Assembly (NCBI GenBank): GCA_902574035.1 | Contig: CACGMC010000001.1 | Location: forward strand, 186,001 to 250,000 | Length of the DNA stretch: 64,000 nucleotides | Direction of reading: 5' to 3' | Source: an uncultured Pelagibacteraceae bacterium | Lineage (GTDB): Bacteria > Pseudomonadota > Alphaproteobacteria > Pelagibacterales > Pelagibacteraceae | Part shown: piece by piece, positions 42,019-50,229 of the stretch | How positions within the stretch are numbered: position 1 is the first letter of the stretch | Layout: every line of letters begins with the position of its first letter | The notes under the pieces: generated by a model | Seen by the model: the letters and a program-made list of their open reading frames with translations, nothing else | Databases searched by the model: none | Told to the model about the DNA's origin: nothing | Translations under genes and position numbers: made by a program

Positions 42019-43294
42019 ATATATTAAAAAAGCTTCTAAAACTCCGGAAACGGACGATCACAAAACACAGGCAGCTGTGCAAGATATTCTAAATGATATT
42101 GCAAAACGTAAAGAAGTGGCAATTAAAGAGCTTAATAAAAAATTCGATAAATACGAGGGAGAGGTAATTGTCTCTAAAGAAAAAATTGAAGAAGCAATCA
42201 AAAAAGTTGATCAAAAGACAAAAGACGATGTTAAATTTGCTCACGAACGAATTAGAAAATTCGCGGAGCATCAATTGAAAAGCATGAATAACGATTTTGA
42301 AGTTGAGCTGTCCAAAGGATTATTCGCTGGACAAAGATTAATTCCAGTTGATACGGCGGGTTGTTATATTCCAGGCGGAAGATACGCGCATATTTCATCG
42401 GCTGTGATGGCTATTACTCCTGCTAAAGTAGCTGGTGTTAAAACTATAATTTGTGCAAGTCCACCAAAAGATAAAGATGGAGCTAATCCAGGAATTATTT
42501 TTGCTGCTAATCATTGTGGTGCAGATGTAATTATGAATTTGGGGGGAGTTGCAGCAATAGGTTCAATGACACATGGTTGTTTCAAAAACCCTCCAGTTGA
42601 TTTTCTAGTTGGAGCTGGAAATCAGTATGTAGCTGAAGCTAAAAGGATTGTTTATGGAAAAGTAGGAATTGATCAATTTGCTGGACCCACTGAAATTGCA
42701 ATAATTGCAGATAAAACAGCTGATAAAGAAATCGTAGCCGTTGATTTAGTTGGTCAGATGGAACATGGATATAATTCTCCAGCATGGTTATTCACTACGG
42801 ATAAAGAGTTAGCAGACTTTACAATGAAAAGAGTACCAGAGTTAATAAATGAATTACCTGAACTTGCCAAAGTAAATGCTACTGCTGCTTGGAAAGACTA
42901 TGGTGAAGTAATTCTTTGCGATACTAATGAGGAAATGGCAGAAGTGAGTGATAAATATGCTTCTGAACACTTAGAAGTTCACGCAGAAAAATTAGACTGG
43001 TGGTTAAAGAGATTAAGAAATTATGGTTCGTTATTTTTAGGTGAAGAGACTACAGTAGCTTACGGAGACAAATGTTCAGGAACAAACCATATATTACCAA
43101 CAAAAGGTGGCGGAAGGTATACTGGCGGACTATTCGTTGGAAAATTTATTAAAACATTAACTTTTCAAAGAATGACAAAAGACGCAACAAAAGTTGTTGG
43201 AGCAACAGCAGCAAGACTAGGTAGAGCTGAAGGAATGGAAGCTCACGCGCGAACAGCTGACATAAGATTAAGGAAATACGGTTTCTCAAATTAA
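42008..43294 (+). CDS. hpsN: HisD-family dehydrogenase, likely sulfopropanediol 3-dehydrogenase HpsN
   Basis: Zinc- and NAD-dependent dehydrogenase, about 428 residues from ATG 42008. An upstream ATG at 41981 lies within dctM. AGCYIPGGRYAHISSAVMA, FAGPTEIAIIAD, VGQMEHGYNSPAWL (zinc ligands Gln and His), SGTNHILPT and EAHARTADIR follow the histidinol-dehydrogenase superfamily. It is fused in reading order to a TRAP operon, not to his genes, and has the form of HpsN, which oxidises (R)-dihydroxypropanesulfonate to sulfolactate. SuyAB would then act. Histidinol as substrate is less likely but possible. Confidence 0.85.
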   Translation: MATKYIKKASKTPETDDHKTQAAVQDILNDIAKRKEVAIKELNKKFDKYEGEVIVSKEKIEEAIKKVDQKTKDDVKFAHERIRKFAEHQLKSMNNDFEVELSKGLFAGQRLIPVDTAGCYIPGGRYAHISSAVMAITPAKVAGVKTIICASPPKDKDGANPGIIFAANHCGADVIMNLGGVAAIGSMTHGCFKNPPVDFLVGAGNQYVAEAKRIVYGKVGIDQFAGPTEIAIIADKTADKEIVAVDLVGQMEHGYNSPAWLFTTDKELADFTMKRVPELINELPELAKVNATAAWKDYGEVILCDTNEEMAEVSDKYASEHLEVHAEKLDWWLKRLRNYGSLFLGEETTVAYGDKCSGTNHILPTKGGGRYTGGLFVGKFIKTLTFQRMTKDATKVVGATAARLGRAEGMEAHARTADIRLRKYGFSN

Positions 43295-44298
43295 TGCATG
43301 CATTAGTTTACACTGGAACACAAAAAATAGATTACAAAAAAGAAAAAGACCCAACACCAAAACCTGGTGAAAGTATTATAAAAGTTCAGGCTTCAGGTAT
43401 TTGTGGATCTGATATGCATGCTTTCCATGGACAAGATGAAAGAAGAGTTCCACCATTAATTCTTGGACACGAGATAAGTGGCAAAGCTTTAGATGGCAAA
43501 TTAAAAGATAAAAATGTTGTCGTTAATCCTCTTATAAGTTGTGATAAATGTGAATATTGTAAAAATAATAGAGAACATTTGTGCCCTGAAAGAACAATGA
43601 TTGGTATGAGCACACCAATTAAAAGAGAAGGTGGATTAGCCGAATTAGTTTGTGTTCCAGAAAAGAATATTTTTCAGATTTCAGAAAAACTAAATATTAA
43701 AGAGGCGGCACTAGCCGAACCAACAGCAGTTGCTCTTCATGCTGTTCTATTAGCTGAACAAAATCTTAAAAAAACTTTATCGGAAAGTAAAATTTTAATT
43801 CAAGGAGCAGGTGCTATAGGTCTTCTTTGTGGTTTAATTCTTAACAAAGAAAAAAATTCCAAAAATATCATTATGTCTGATCCAAATAAAAAAAGACTTA
43901 ATGAGTGCAAAAAATACCTTTCGGCAAGTTTTGTTTCTCCTGATGATAAATCCATAAAAGAAAATAACTTTGATTTAATATTAGAGTCTGTGGGTTTAGA
44001 AGTTACACGTCAGCAGGCAATAAAATCAATCGCTCCGGGGGGTACTATAATACATATTGGATTAACTCAACCGACAGGAGATTTTAATTTTAAAAAATTA
44101 ACTATTCAAGAGGTTACTCTTGTTGGAACTTACTGCTACACAAACAACGATTTTAAAAATACTTTAGATATTCTCTCTAATAAAAAACTAGGTGATCTAG
44201 GTTGGATAGAATATAGAGATCTTAAAAAAGGTTCTGAAGCATTTAACGAAATACATAACGGGACCTGCGTAGCACCAAAAATCATTCTTATTCCATAG
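43294..44298 (+). CDS. Zinc-dependent alcohol dehydrogenase (medium chain)
   Basis: A 334-residue MDR enzyme whose ATG shares a base with the hpsN stop (TAATG). Catalytic zinc ligands are in GICGSDMHAFHG and LILGHEISG. The structural-zinc lobe is CDKCEYCKNNREHLC (about residues 82-96). The nucleotide site is IQGAGAIGLLCGLIL. It is coupled to hpsN, so a sulfonated alcohol such as dihydroxypropanesulfonate (2-dehydrogenase or racemising partner) is the best guess. Confidence 0.88.
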   Translation: MHALVYTGTQKIDYKKEKDPTPKPGESIIKVQASGICGSDMHAFHGQDERRVPPLILGHEISGKALDGKLKDKNVVVNPLISCDKCEYCKNNREHLCPERTMIGMSTPIKREGGLAELVCVPEKNIFQISEKLNIKEAALAEPTAVALHAVLLAEQNLKKTLSESKILIQGAGAIGLLCGLILNKEKNSKNIIMSDPNKKRLNECKKYLSASFVSPDDKSIKENNFDLILESVGLEVTRQQAIKSIAPGGTIIHIGLTQPTGDFNFKKLTIQEVTLVGTYCYTNNDFKNTLDILSNKKLGDLGWIEYRDLKKGSEAFNEIHNGTCVAPKIILIP

Positions 44299-44383
44299 TT
44301 CATCTTATAGTTGTAGACAAATTGCATACCTGAAACCACATTTAAACATAGTTAATTTATCGTTTAATTTATTAAAATAAGAT

Positions 44384-44755
44384 ATGAAAAAAATTATTTT
44401 ACTACTAACTTTTTTAATCTTCACCTCTGCTAATGCAGGAATGAGTGATAAAGATAAATCAAAAGCATTGGATTGTGTTGGGATTTACATGGCTAATTAC
44501 TTTCTACCTTCAGGAGAAAAATTTGAATACGGCATGAAAGAAAAATCCATCTCAACTGTAAAGGTCTTAAAAGCATATGCTTTAGAAATAGGAATACCAG
44601 AAAAACAATGGGATGACGAAGTAAACAAAGCAGTTGATAAACATTACGGTTCAAAATACGATAAAACCAAAACCGAAAAATGCCATTCTTTTGTCGAAGC
44701 TTTAATTCCTAATGGAGCTGAAAGAATTAAAAAAGTAATTCAAACATTATATTAG
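44384..44755 (+). CDS. Small secreted protein, unknown
   Basis: A 123-residue exported protein: signal peptide residues 1-18 (cleavage ANA-GM), then an all-helical mature part with two cysteines (LDCVGIY and EKCHSFV) that could form a disulfide. No family recognised. In size, helicity and paired Cys it resembles the secreted product of 49786-50223. The next gene starts 7 bases on. Confidence 0.7.
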   Translation: MKKIILLLTFLIFTSANAGMSDKDKSKALDCVGIYMANYFLPSGEKFEYGMKEKSISTVKVLKAYALEIGIPEKQWDDEVNKAVDKHYGSKYDKTKTEKCHSFVEALIPNGAERIKKVIQTLY

Positions 44756-44762
44756 AGGAAAA

Positions 44763-45056
44763 ATGGCAAAATTTATGAACATCGTCAGATGTAAAGTAAA
44801 ATCATCTAGCAGAGATGAATATTTAAAAAAAATAAATGAAATGCCAAAATTTGATGGACAAATTTCTGCAAAGTACGTTGAGACTAAACCCAATGAATTT
44901 TTTATGATTGGTGAATGGAATTCTGAAGATGATATAGCTAAGGCAAGACCAAAGATGGTTGGTTTCTTGGATACGCTAAGACATACTTTAGATGAACTGT
45001 CTCCCGAATTAGGTGTTACAGATCCTCATTCTGGAACAGTTGTGGTGGAAAAATAA
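44763..45056 (+). CDS. Antibiotic-biosynthesis-monooxygenase-like (ABM) small protein
   Basis: A 97-residue dimeric alpha/beta-barrel-type protein: FMNIVRCKVKSSSRDEYLKKI, then FFMIGEWNSEDDIAKARPKMVGFLDTLR. This ferredoxin-like fold occurs in small monooxygenases, EthD proteins and isomerases. No heme or flavin is needed in many. GAGGAAAA precedes ATG 44763. It is followed by the GYD-domain gene, and the two probably act as a pair. Confidence 0.65.
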   Translation: MAKFMNIVRCKVKSSSRDEYLKKINEMPKFDGQISAKYVETKPNEFFMIGEWNSEDDIAKARPKMVGFLDTLRHTLDELSPELGVTDPHSGTVVVEK

Positions 45057-45069
45057 GAAAGGAGAAACA

Positions 45070-45393
45070 ATGGCTAAATTTTATACATTAGGATGCTACA
45101 CAGCAAAAGGTCTTGGTGGGTTTGTAAGTAACCCGTCAACAGATAGAAAAGCTGCTACATCTGCACTTGCTGCCTCAGTAGGAGCAAAAGTTACTCGATA
45201 TGCCGGTCTAAGAGGAAAATATGATTTCATGGCAGAGATCGAAGGAACTTTTGAACAAGCTGCTGCTGCTGCAATGGTTGCTGTATCAAGTGGTGCAGTA
45301 TCAGATTTTACTATTTTAGAAGATGTAGATCTAAACGGAATAGCTAAAACAGCACAAAAGATGGCAACAAGTTATAAGGAACCAGGCAAGTAA
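45070..45393 (+). CDS. GYD domain protein
   Basis: A 107-residue protein starting at ATG 45070 behind AAAGGAGAAACA. FYTLGCYTAKGLGGFVSN, then TRYAGLRGKYDFMAEIEGTFEQAAAAAMVAVSSGAVSDFTIL follow the GYD pattern, a dimeric alpha/beta-barrel relative of the preceding ABM-like protein. Function unknown. The pairing of two barrel genes after sulfonate-dehydrogenase genes is unexplained. Confidence 0.8.
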   Translation: MAKFYTLGCYTAKGLGGFVSNPSTDRKAATSALAASVGAKVTRYAGLRGKYDFMAEIEGTFEQAAAAAMVAVSSGAVSDFTILEDVDLNGIAKTAQKMATSYKEPGK

Positions 45394-45404
45394 AATTAAA
45401 TTAT

Positions 45405-46391
45405 TTAATCTTGAAAAAGGGAACTATCGATATCACTGTCGCAACCTTGTGAGTTTGATAGCCCTTTTTTGAGATTTGAGAGTACATTTTTATCATCAGA
45501 CCAACATGCAAAATTAATTTTTTTTCTAAAAAACTTATTAAAAAACTCTACTTCCTTAAAAAAAACATTTTCTTGATTATTAATATACCAAATATAGTCA
45601 ACTTCATTTTTAAAACTCCAATCAATTACTAAATCATATATTCCTCTATCAACTGGATTATCTATATAACTATAAATAATATTAAATCTTTTTTGTTTAT
45701 TATAATTAAAAATATTTCCAATAATTATGTCTGCATTATTTTCAAATAAATAAATATTTGATTTATATGGACAATCAATTAGTCTCCATTTAAACCACTC
45801 TTCATCGTGAATAATTGAAAATAATTCAGTATTAAATTTTTTTTTATTTTCTAAATTACAAAGTTTTGAAATGTCACTATTTTCAATACGTCTTGGATTA
45901 ATAGATACAAAAGATTTATTTCTCTTTGATTGAAAATTAAATTTATTTATTAATGGTATAATATTCAAAATGTTGATTGGTTTGACATTTCTGTAAGTGT
46001 GGTTATTACTTTCCCAAGAAAATTTTTTAAATATTTTAAGAGACTCGTTATTACAGAAAGTAATTTGAGTAGGACATATCTTCATCCATTCTTTAGTTAA
46101 AATTGAACCGTAACCCTTGTTTCTAAACTCTTTAAGAATAATAAAATCAGTAAACCATATAGACTCTAAGATTTTTTCATTACATCTCAGTTTAGATGGA
46201 ATAAGTCCAGCCATACCAATAATTCTAGAGTCAACCTCGATTACAATAGGCTCATAATCGTTATAACCTAATCTATAAAACCATTTCCAATGTTCAATTA
46301 AATTTGTATATCTGTGGGGATATGCCAATTTAAAAAAATCATAAAGAAGATTTTTACTTATGCTAGATATTTTTCTTATTTTATAATTCAT
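45405..46391 (-). CDS. GNAT-type acetyltransferase
   Basis: A 328-residue protein. Residues about 50-120 hold a GNAT core: IVIEVDSRIIGMAGLIPSKL, then IILKEFRNKGYGSILTKEWM with the acetyl-CoA pyrophosphate-binding loop R-N-K-G-Y-G. The C-terminal 180 residues are AT-rich-coded, Asn/Lys-heavy and not recognised. It may acylate a surface sugar, given the divergent polysaccharide-deacetylase-like gene 24 bp away. Confidence 0.72.
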   Translation of the reverse strand: MNYKIRKISSISKNLLYDFFKLAYPHRYTNLIEHWKWFYRLGYNDYEPIVIEVDSRIIGMAGLIPSKLRCNEKILESIWFTDFIILKEFRNKGYGSILTKEWMKICPTQITFCNNESLKIFKKFSWESNNHTYRNVKPINILNIIPLINKFNFQSKRNKSFVSINPRRIENSDISKLCNLENKKKFNTELFSIIHDEEWFKWRLIDCPYKSNIYLFENNADIIIGNIFNYNKQKRFNIIYSYIDNPVDRGIYDLVIDWSFKNEVDYIWYINNQENVFFKEVEFFNKFFRKKINFACWSDDKNVLSNLKKGLSNSQGCDSDIDSSLFQD

Positions 46392-46415
46392 AATAATATA
46401 ATATGTATCCGAAAG

Positions 46416-47177
46416 ATGATTAATTTTGTAAAAAAATATTTATCAGAAAACACAGGAATTCTCATCCGTTTAGATGATATTGCAGAAAATATGAACTGGC
46501 CATTGATGAAAAAATGCGAGTTATTATTTGATAAGTACAATGTGAAACCTTTATTAGGTGTTATCAGCAATAATAAAGATCCTGAACTCTTATCAAATCA
46601 GAAAAATGATATGTTTTGGGATCAAATAAGAAAATGGAAGGAAAAGAAGTGGGAAATTTCTATGCACGGTTATACGCATGTCTACGACAAAGATACTAAA
46701 AAAAAAGATTTCTTTAATTATGGAGGTAGATCAGAATTTTTTGGACACACATATGATGAACAGTTTTTAAGAATTAGTAAAAGTTTAGAAATATTTAAAA
46801 AAGAAAATATTGAAATAAGATCTTTTTTTGCACCAAATCATACGTACGACTTAAACACTTTTTTAGCATTAAAAAACAATAATATTAAAAACATTATTGA
46901 TGGTTATGGTTTAATGCCATTTAATATTCACAACTTGAATTTTATTCCTCAATTATTTTATAAAGAAATATTTTTACCTTTCGGTATTCAATCAACCCAA
47001 GTACACTTAAATTATTGGAATGAAAACGATTTTCTTAAATTTGAAAAATTTATTATAAAAAATAATTCGCAAATAATTTCTTTTGATGAAGCAATAAAAA
47101 AAGTTAATAATAATTTTTTCTATTCATCAGTAAATTGGCTTGTGGAAAAAACATTGAAATTAGTCAGAAAATTTTAA
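46416..47177 (+). CDS. Polysaccharide-deacetylase-like protein (DUF2334/NodB fold)
   Basis: About 253 residues from ATG 46416. Longer frames run into the divergent acetyltransferase gene. GILIRLDDIAENMNW (about residues 15-29) supplies the acidic metal ligands and EISMHGYTHVYD (about 84-95) the His-xxx-His pair of the NodB/DUF2334 deacetylase fold, with SFFAPNHTYDLN later. It probably removes acetyl groups from a glycan, and context with glycan genes is loose. It converges with the methyltransferase gene (4-base overlap). Confidence 0.75.
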   Translation: MINFVKKYLSENTGILIRLDDIAENMNWPLMKKCELLFDKYNVKPLLGVISNNKDPELLSNQKNDMFWDQIRKWKEKKWEISMHGYTHVYDKDTKKKDFFNYGGRSEFFGHTYDEQFLRISKSLEIFKKENIEIRSFFAPNHTYDLNTFLALKNNNIKNIIDGYGLMPFNIHNLNFIPQLFYKEIFLPFGIQSTQVHLNYWNENDFLKFEKFIIKNNSQIISFDEAIKKVNNNFFYSSVNWLVEKTLKLVRKF

Positions 47178-47884
47178 TTTTTATAAATCAAACAATCTAA
47201 AACGTCATTGAACTTAATTTTTTTTTTAAATTTAAGATTAATTTCATATATTCCTTTTTCAATTTGTTTTTTCGAAAGATTCAACAGGCAAGAGATATAT
47301 CTTTTTTTTAACATATCTGTATATTCTTTTCTTGAAATAGTCACTTTAAATTTAAAACAACTCATTTTGTATTTTACAAATTTTTTTTTAATTATTTTAA
47401 TTAAATACTTATCTCGTACTAGGCTCTTATCTAATTTTTTTTTCATTGCTCTGAAAACTGGTAATTCATTTCGATTAATTTTAAGAGAAAAAATTAAAAT
47501 AACACCATTTGGAGATAACCTTTTTTTAATTAAATTTATTAGTTCATTTAATTCTTTAAATTTAAAAAAATGTATTGTTTGTTTAATTAATATTATATCA
47601 AAAAGAATATTTGTTTTTCTTAAATATTGAATAGCATCAATTTTTTTGAAGATTATATTTTTTTTTATTTCTTTATTTTTGACAATATCAACTCCTATTG
47701 CTTTTTTATCAAATCTATATTTTTTTTGTAAATAACTAATAATATTTGCTCTTCCACATCCAATATCTAATATTTTTGAATTCTTATTCAAATTAATTTT
47801 TGTTTTGAGAAATTTACTAAATTGGGAGATATACGATTTAGATGATAACCATGTTTTATTATCCCAGTTTTTAAGTTTTTTCAT
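47174..47884 (-). CDS. SAM-dependent methyltransferase
   Basis: A 236-residue class I methyltransferase. ILDIGCGRANIISYL (about residues 39-53) is motif I for SAM binding, VDIVKN (about 66-71) follows as motif II, and FDIILIKQTIHFF corresponds to motif IV. Very Lys/Ile rich. Substrate unknown. Its start overlaps the pta stop by one base, so it ends the tau-comC-pta transcript. Confidence 0.85.
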   Translation of the reverse strand: MKKLKNWDNKTWLSSKSYISQFSKFLKTKINLNKNSKILDIGCGRANIISYLQKKYRFDKKAIGVDIVKNKEIKKNIIFKKIDAIQYLRKTNILFDIILIKQTIHFFKFKELNELINLIKKRLSPNGVILIFSLKINRNELPVFRAMKKKLDKSLVRDKYLIKIIKKKFVKYKMSCFKFKVTISRKEYTDMLKKRYISCLLNLSKKQIEKGIYEINLKFKKKIKFNDVLDCLIYKN

Positions 47885-48795
47885 TATAGGGCAACAACGG
47901 CAGCAGCCATCGAGGCAAGTCTTGCTTGAGTATCATCTGCTCTACTTGTAATAACAACTGGCACTTTACCGCCCACAACTACTCCCGCAGCACAAGCGCC
48001 CATAAAAAATATCATCATTTTAACTAATCCATTACCCGCTTCTACATTAGGCACCAATAGAATATCTGTTTTTCCTGCAACAGCATTTTTTATTCCTTTT
48101 ATTTGGGCAGCTTTTTCAGAAACTGAATTATCGAATGCCATAGGACCAAAAACATCAGCTTTAATACCTTCCTCTTTAGCTCTTTTTGTTAATTCTTTTG
48201 CTTCCACAGAACTTGGTACACTTTCTAAAACTTCTTCTGTAGCAGATAAAATTGAAACTTTAGGTTTTTCAATACCTATCCTATTCGCAAAGTCCACAGA
48301 ATTTTTTAGAATATGCATTTTTGTTTCCAACTTGGGTAGTACATTCAAAGCGCCATCAGTAATGATGAACGGTTTGTCATTTTTTTCTAATGTCATGTGC
48401 CATACATGACTTAATCTTTTTTTTCCTATTAAATTTAAATCTCTTTTAAGCACAGCTTTCATTAAAACATCTGTGTGAATATGACCTTTAACTATTATTT
48501 TTACTTTTCCTTCACTAGCTAATTTTGCAGCAATCGGAGCAGTACTATTTTCATCAGGCTCATGAAAAATTTCATATTTTGAAATATCCCAATTAATTTC
48601 TTTTGAAATTTTTTCAATTAATGACTTATCTCCAACAAACAATGGTGTTATTAAATTTGCCTCAACCGCTTGCTTAGCCGACTCTATTGCAACTTTTTTT
48701 ACAGCATTTACTATTACAGCTTTTACTGGACCTTTACCCTTTGCAATGTTTAAAAGATTTTCAGGACAAACTATGTTTTTATTCGTTAGCATCAA
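47884..48795 (-). CDS. pta: Phosphate acetyltransferase
   Basis: A 303-residue phosphate acetyl/butyryltransferase-family protein (short, non-E. coli type). KGKVKIIVKGHIHTDVLMKAVL, LSHVWHMTLE, ITDGALNVLPKLETK and VADILLVPNVEAGNGLVKMMIFF-like blocks are clear. Converts acetyl phosphate from Xsc to acetyl-CoA, the entry to central carbon metabolism. It overlaps the ComC-like gene upstream by 17 bases, placing it in the taurine transporter operon. Confidence 0.92.
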   Translation of the reverse strand: MMLTNKNIVCPENLLNIAKGKGPVKAVIVNAVKKVAIESAKQAVEANLITPLFVGDKSLIEKISKEINWDISKYEIFHEPDENSTAPIAAKLASEGKVKIIVKGHIHTDVLMKAVLKRDLNLIGKKRLSHVWHMTLEKNDKPFIITDGALNVLPKLETKMHILKNSVDFANRIGIEKPKVSILSATEEVLESVPSSVEAKELTKRAKEEGIKADVFGPMAFDNSVSEKAAQIKGIKNAVAGKTDILLVPNVEAGNGLVKMMIFFMGACAAGVVVGGKVPVVITSRADDTQARLASMAAAVVAL

Positions 48796-49789
48796 GGTCT
48801 TCCATTTCTTTCAGTATTTTTGAAGGTATAGATATATCTTTATTTATATTTTTTTTATATATCTTATTTTTTCTTTCTCCAGGATACATTATTGAGCTAA
48901 ATCCTTTTGCTTTAGGAAGTTTTTTAACTAATTTGATATTTTTTTTCATCTCTTTTAAAAAATTATTTCCTGAAAAAACATTAGGATTAATCGTAATAAA
49001 TAGATGACCTACGTTTTGTGGTCCTGAAAAGTCATCAAAAGGATCTTTTGTTTTTCCACCATGGCTGCTTCCAGTCAAAACACCACTTAGTATATCAACC
49101 ATCCAAGCTAAACCTGAACCTTTAAATCCTGCTATAGGTAGTTGCGTACCTTGCAAGGCTTGTTTAGCATCTGTAGTTATTTTTCCTTTTTTATTAAGAG
49201 CAACGCCGAAAGGAATTTTTAAACCCAACTTTTCTGCTCTTCGTATTTTACCTCGATTTATAATTGAAGCTGAAGAATCGAATATAAAAGGTGTGTTACC
49301 TGTTGGCGTTCCAAAGCAAATAGGATTAGTTCCAAACAAAGATTTTTTTGCTCCATGCGGTGCTAATGCAGGAGGAGCATTTGTAAAACAAAATACTATT
49401 AAATTTTTCTTTACAGCTTGCTCGGCATAAAAACTAGATAATCCGTAATGACCACTTTTTTTAATAGCTACAAGGCCAATTCCAGTTTTTTTTGCATTTT
49501 TAATAGCTACCTTAATACCTATATCTGCAGCAACAAAACCAATACTGTTGTCTGCATTAATGTGTGAGATAGATGAACTGATTTTTTTTATTTTTATTTT
49601 TGGTTTTGAATTTATAAGACCTTTTTTCAGTCTATCACAATACATCTTTAATCTTGCTAAACCATGGGACTGTGCATTTATTAATTCAGCTTTAAGTAAA
49701 TAATCAGCACAAATCTTAGAGTGATTGTTTGGAAGATTATGTTTTTTAAAAATTCTCTGAAGTTTTGAAAGTATTACTTTTTTTTTCAC
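48779..49789 (-). CDS. comC: Malate/lactate/sulfolactate dehydrogenase family (ComC-like)
   Basis: NAD(P)-dependent oxidoreductase of the Ldh2/MDH2 family, 336 residues: INAQSHGLARLKMYCDRL, IGLVAIKKSGHYGLSSFYAE, FGTNPICFGTPT and GFKGSGLAWMVDILSGVLTG are family blocks. Members oxidise malate, ureidoglycolate, or (R)-sulfolactate (ComC). Its place between the taurine permease operon and pta, together with suyAB and hpsN elsewhere in the window, favours sulfolactate chemistry. Malate remains possible. Confidence 0.82.
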   Translation of the reverse strand: MKKKVILSKLQRIFKKHNLPNNHSKICADYLLKAELINAQSHGLARLKMYCDRLKKGLINSKPKIKIKKISSSISHINADNSIGFVAADIGIKVAIKNAKKTGIGLVAIKKSGHYGLSSFYAEQAVKKNLIVFCFTNAPPALAPHGAKKSLFGTNPICFGTPTGNTPFIFDSSASIINRGKIRRAEKLGLKIPFGVALNKKGKITTDAKQALQGTQLPIAGFKGSGLAWMVDILSGVLTGSSHGGKTKDPFDDFSGPQNVGHLFITINPNVFSGNNFLKEMKKNIKLVKKLPKAKGFSSIMYPGERKNKIYKKNINKDISIPSKILKEMEDLDANE

Positions 49790-50223
49790 TTAATTATTTT
49801 AGAACCTTTTTGTTCCCAGTAATTTGTTCTTTGCTCCGGATTCTCGACCAAACTCTTGCACATGAGACCATATTTCTTAGCTAAAGATGAAAAATCTTTG
49901 TTTGCCATTTTCACAAACGTATCTATTTTTGTCTTAGTCATCTCAGCCATAACCTCAGGATTTAATCCCATAATTTCACCTAAATCATAGTTATACTTCA
50001 ATGAAACATCAGCACTATTTTCTAAATTTTTTATAATTCCCTGATCTTTCCCAGCCTTTTTAAAGCTCTCTGCTGCAACCTTATAGAAACTATAACAATC
50101 TAAATAATCTTTTTGAATGTTTTCCATGATATATTTAGCTACTTTTTTTTCTTTTACTTTTTCATCAGCTAAGATAGTTGCCGGGAGAAGAAAAATAAAT
50201 ATTATGATACTAAGCTTTTTCAT
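49786..50223 (-). CDS. Secreted helical protein, unknown
   Basis: A 145-residue exported protein: signal peptide residues 1-19 (cleavage LADE), mature part strongly helical and Lys-rich, with two Cys (DYLDCYSFY and GLMCKSL). No family recognised. It lies 6 bases after the tauC-like stop and overlaps the comC-like gene by 4 bases, so it is part of the taurine operon. It could be a periplasmic helper of the permease's large external domain. Confidence 0.68.
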   Translation of the reverse strand: MKKLSIIIFIFLLPATILADEKVKEKKVAKYIMENIQKDYLDCYSFYKVAAESFKKAGKDQGIIKNLENSADVSLKYNYDLGEIMGLNPEVMAEMTKTKIDTFVKMANKDFSSLAKKYGLMCKSLVENPEQRTNYWEQKGSKIIK

Positions 50224-50229
50224 TAATGA

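Noticed and set aside
42008-43294. Calling this gene hisD for histidine biosynthesis
   Set aside because: It is translationally joined to a TRAP transporter and a zinc alcohol dehydrogenase, with sulfonate genes around and no his genes next to it. hisI at 9 kb is unlinked. HpsN fits better, although family assignment needs a tree.
47208-47630. A 140-codon plus-strand frame antisense to the methyltransferase gene
   Set aside because: Phe/Leu/Ile-rich translation caused by Lys/Asn-rich codons on the other strand. The SAM motifs on the minus strand are convincing.
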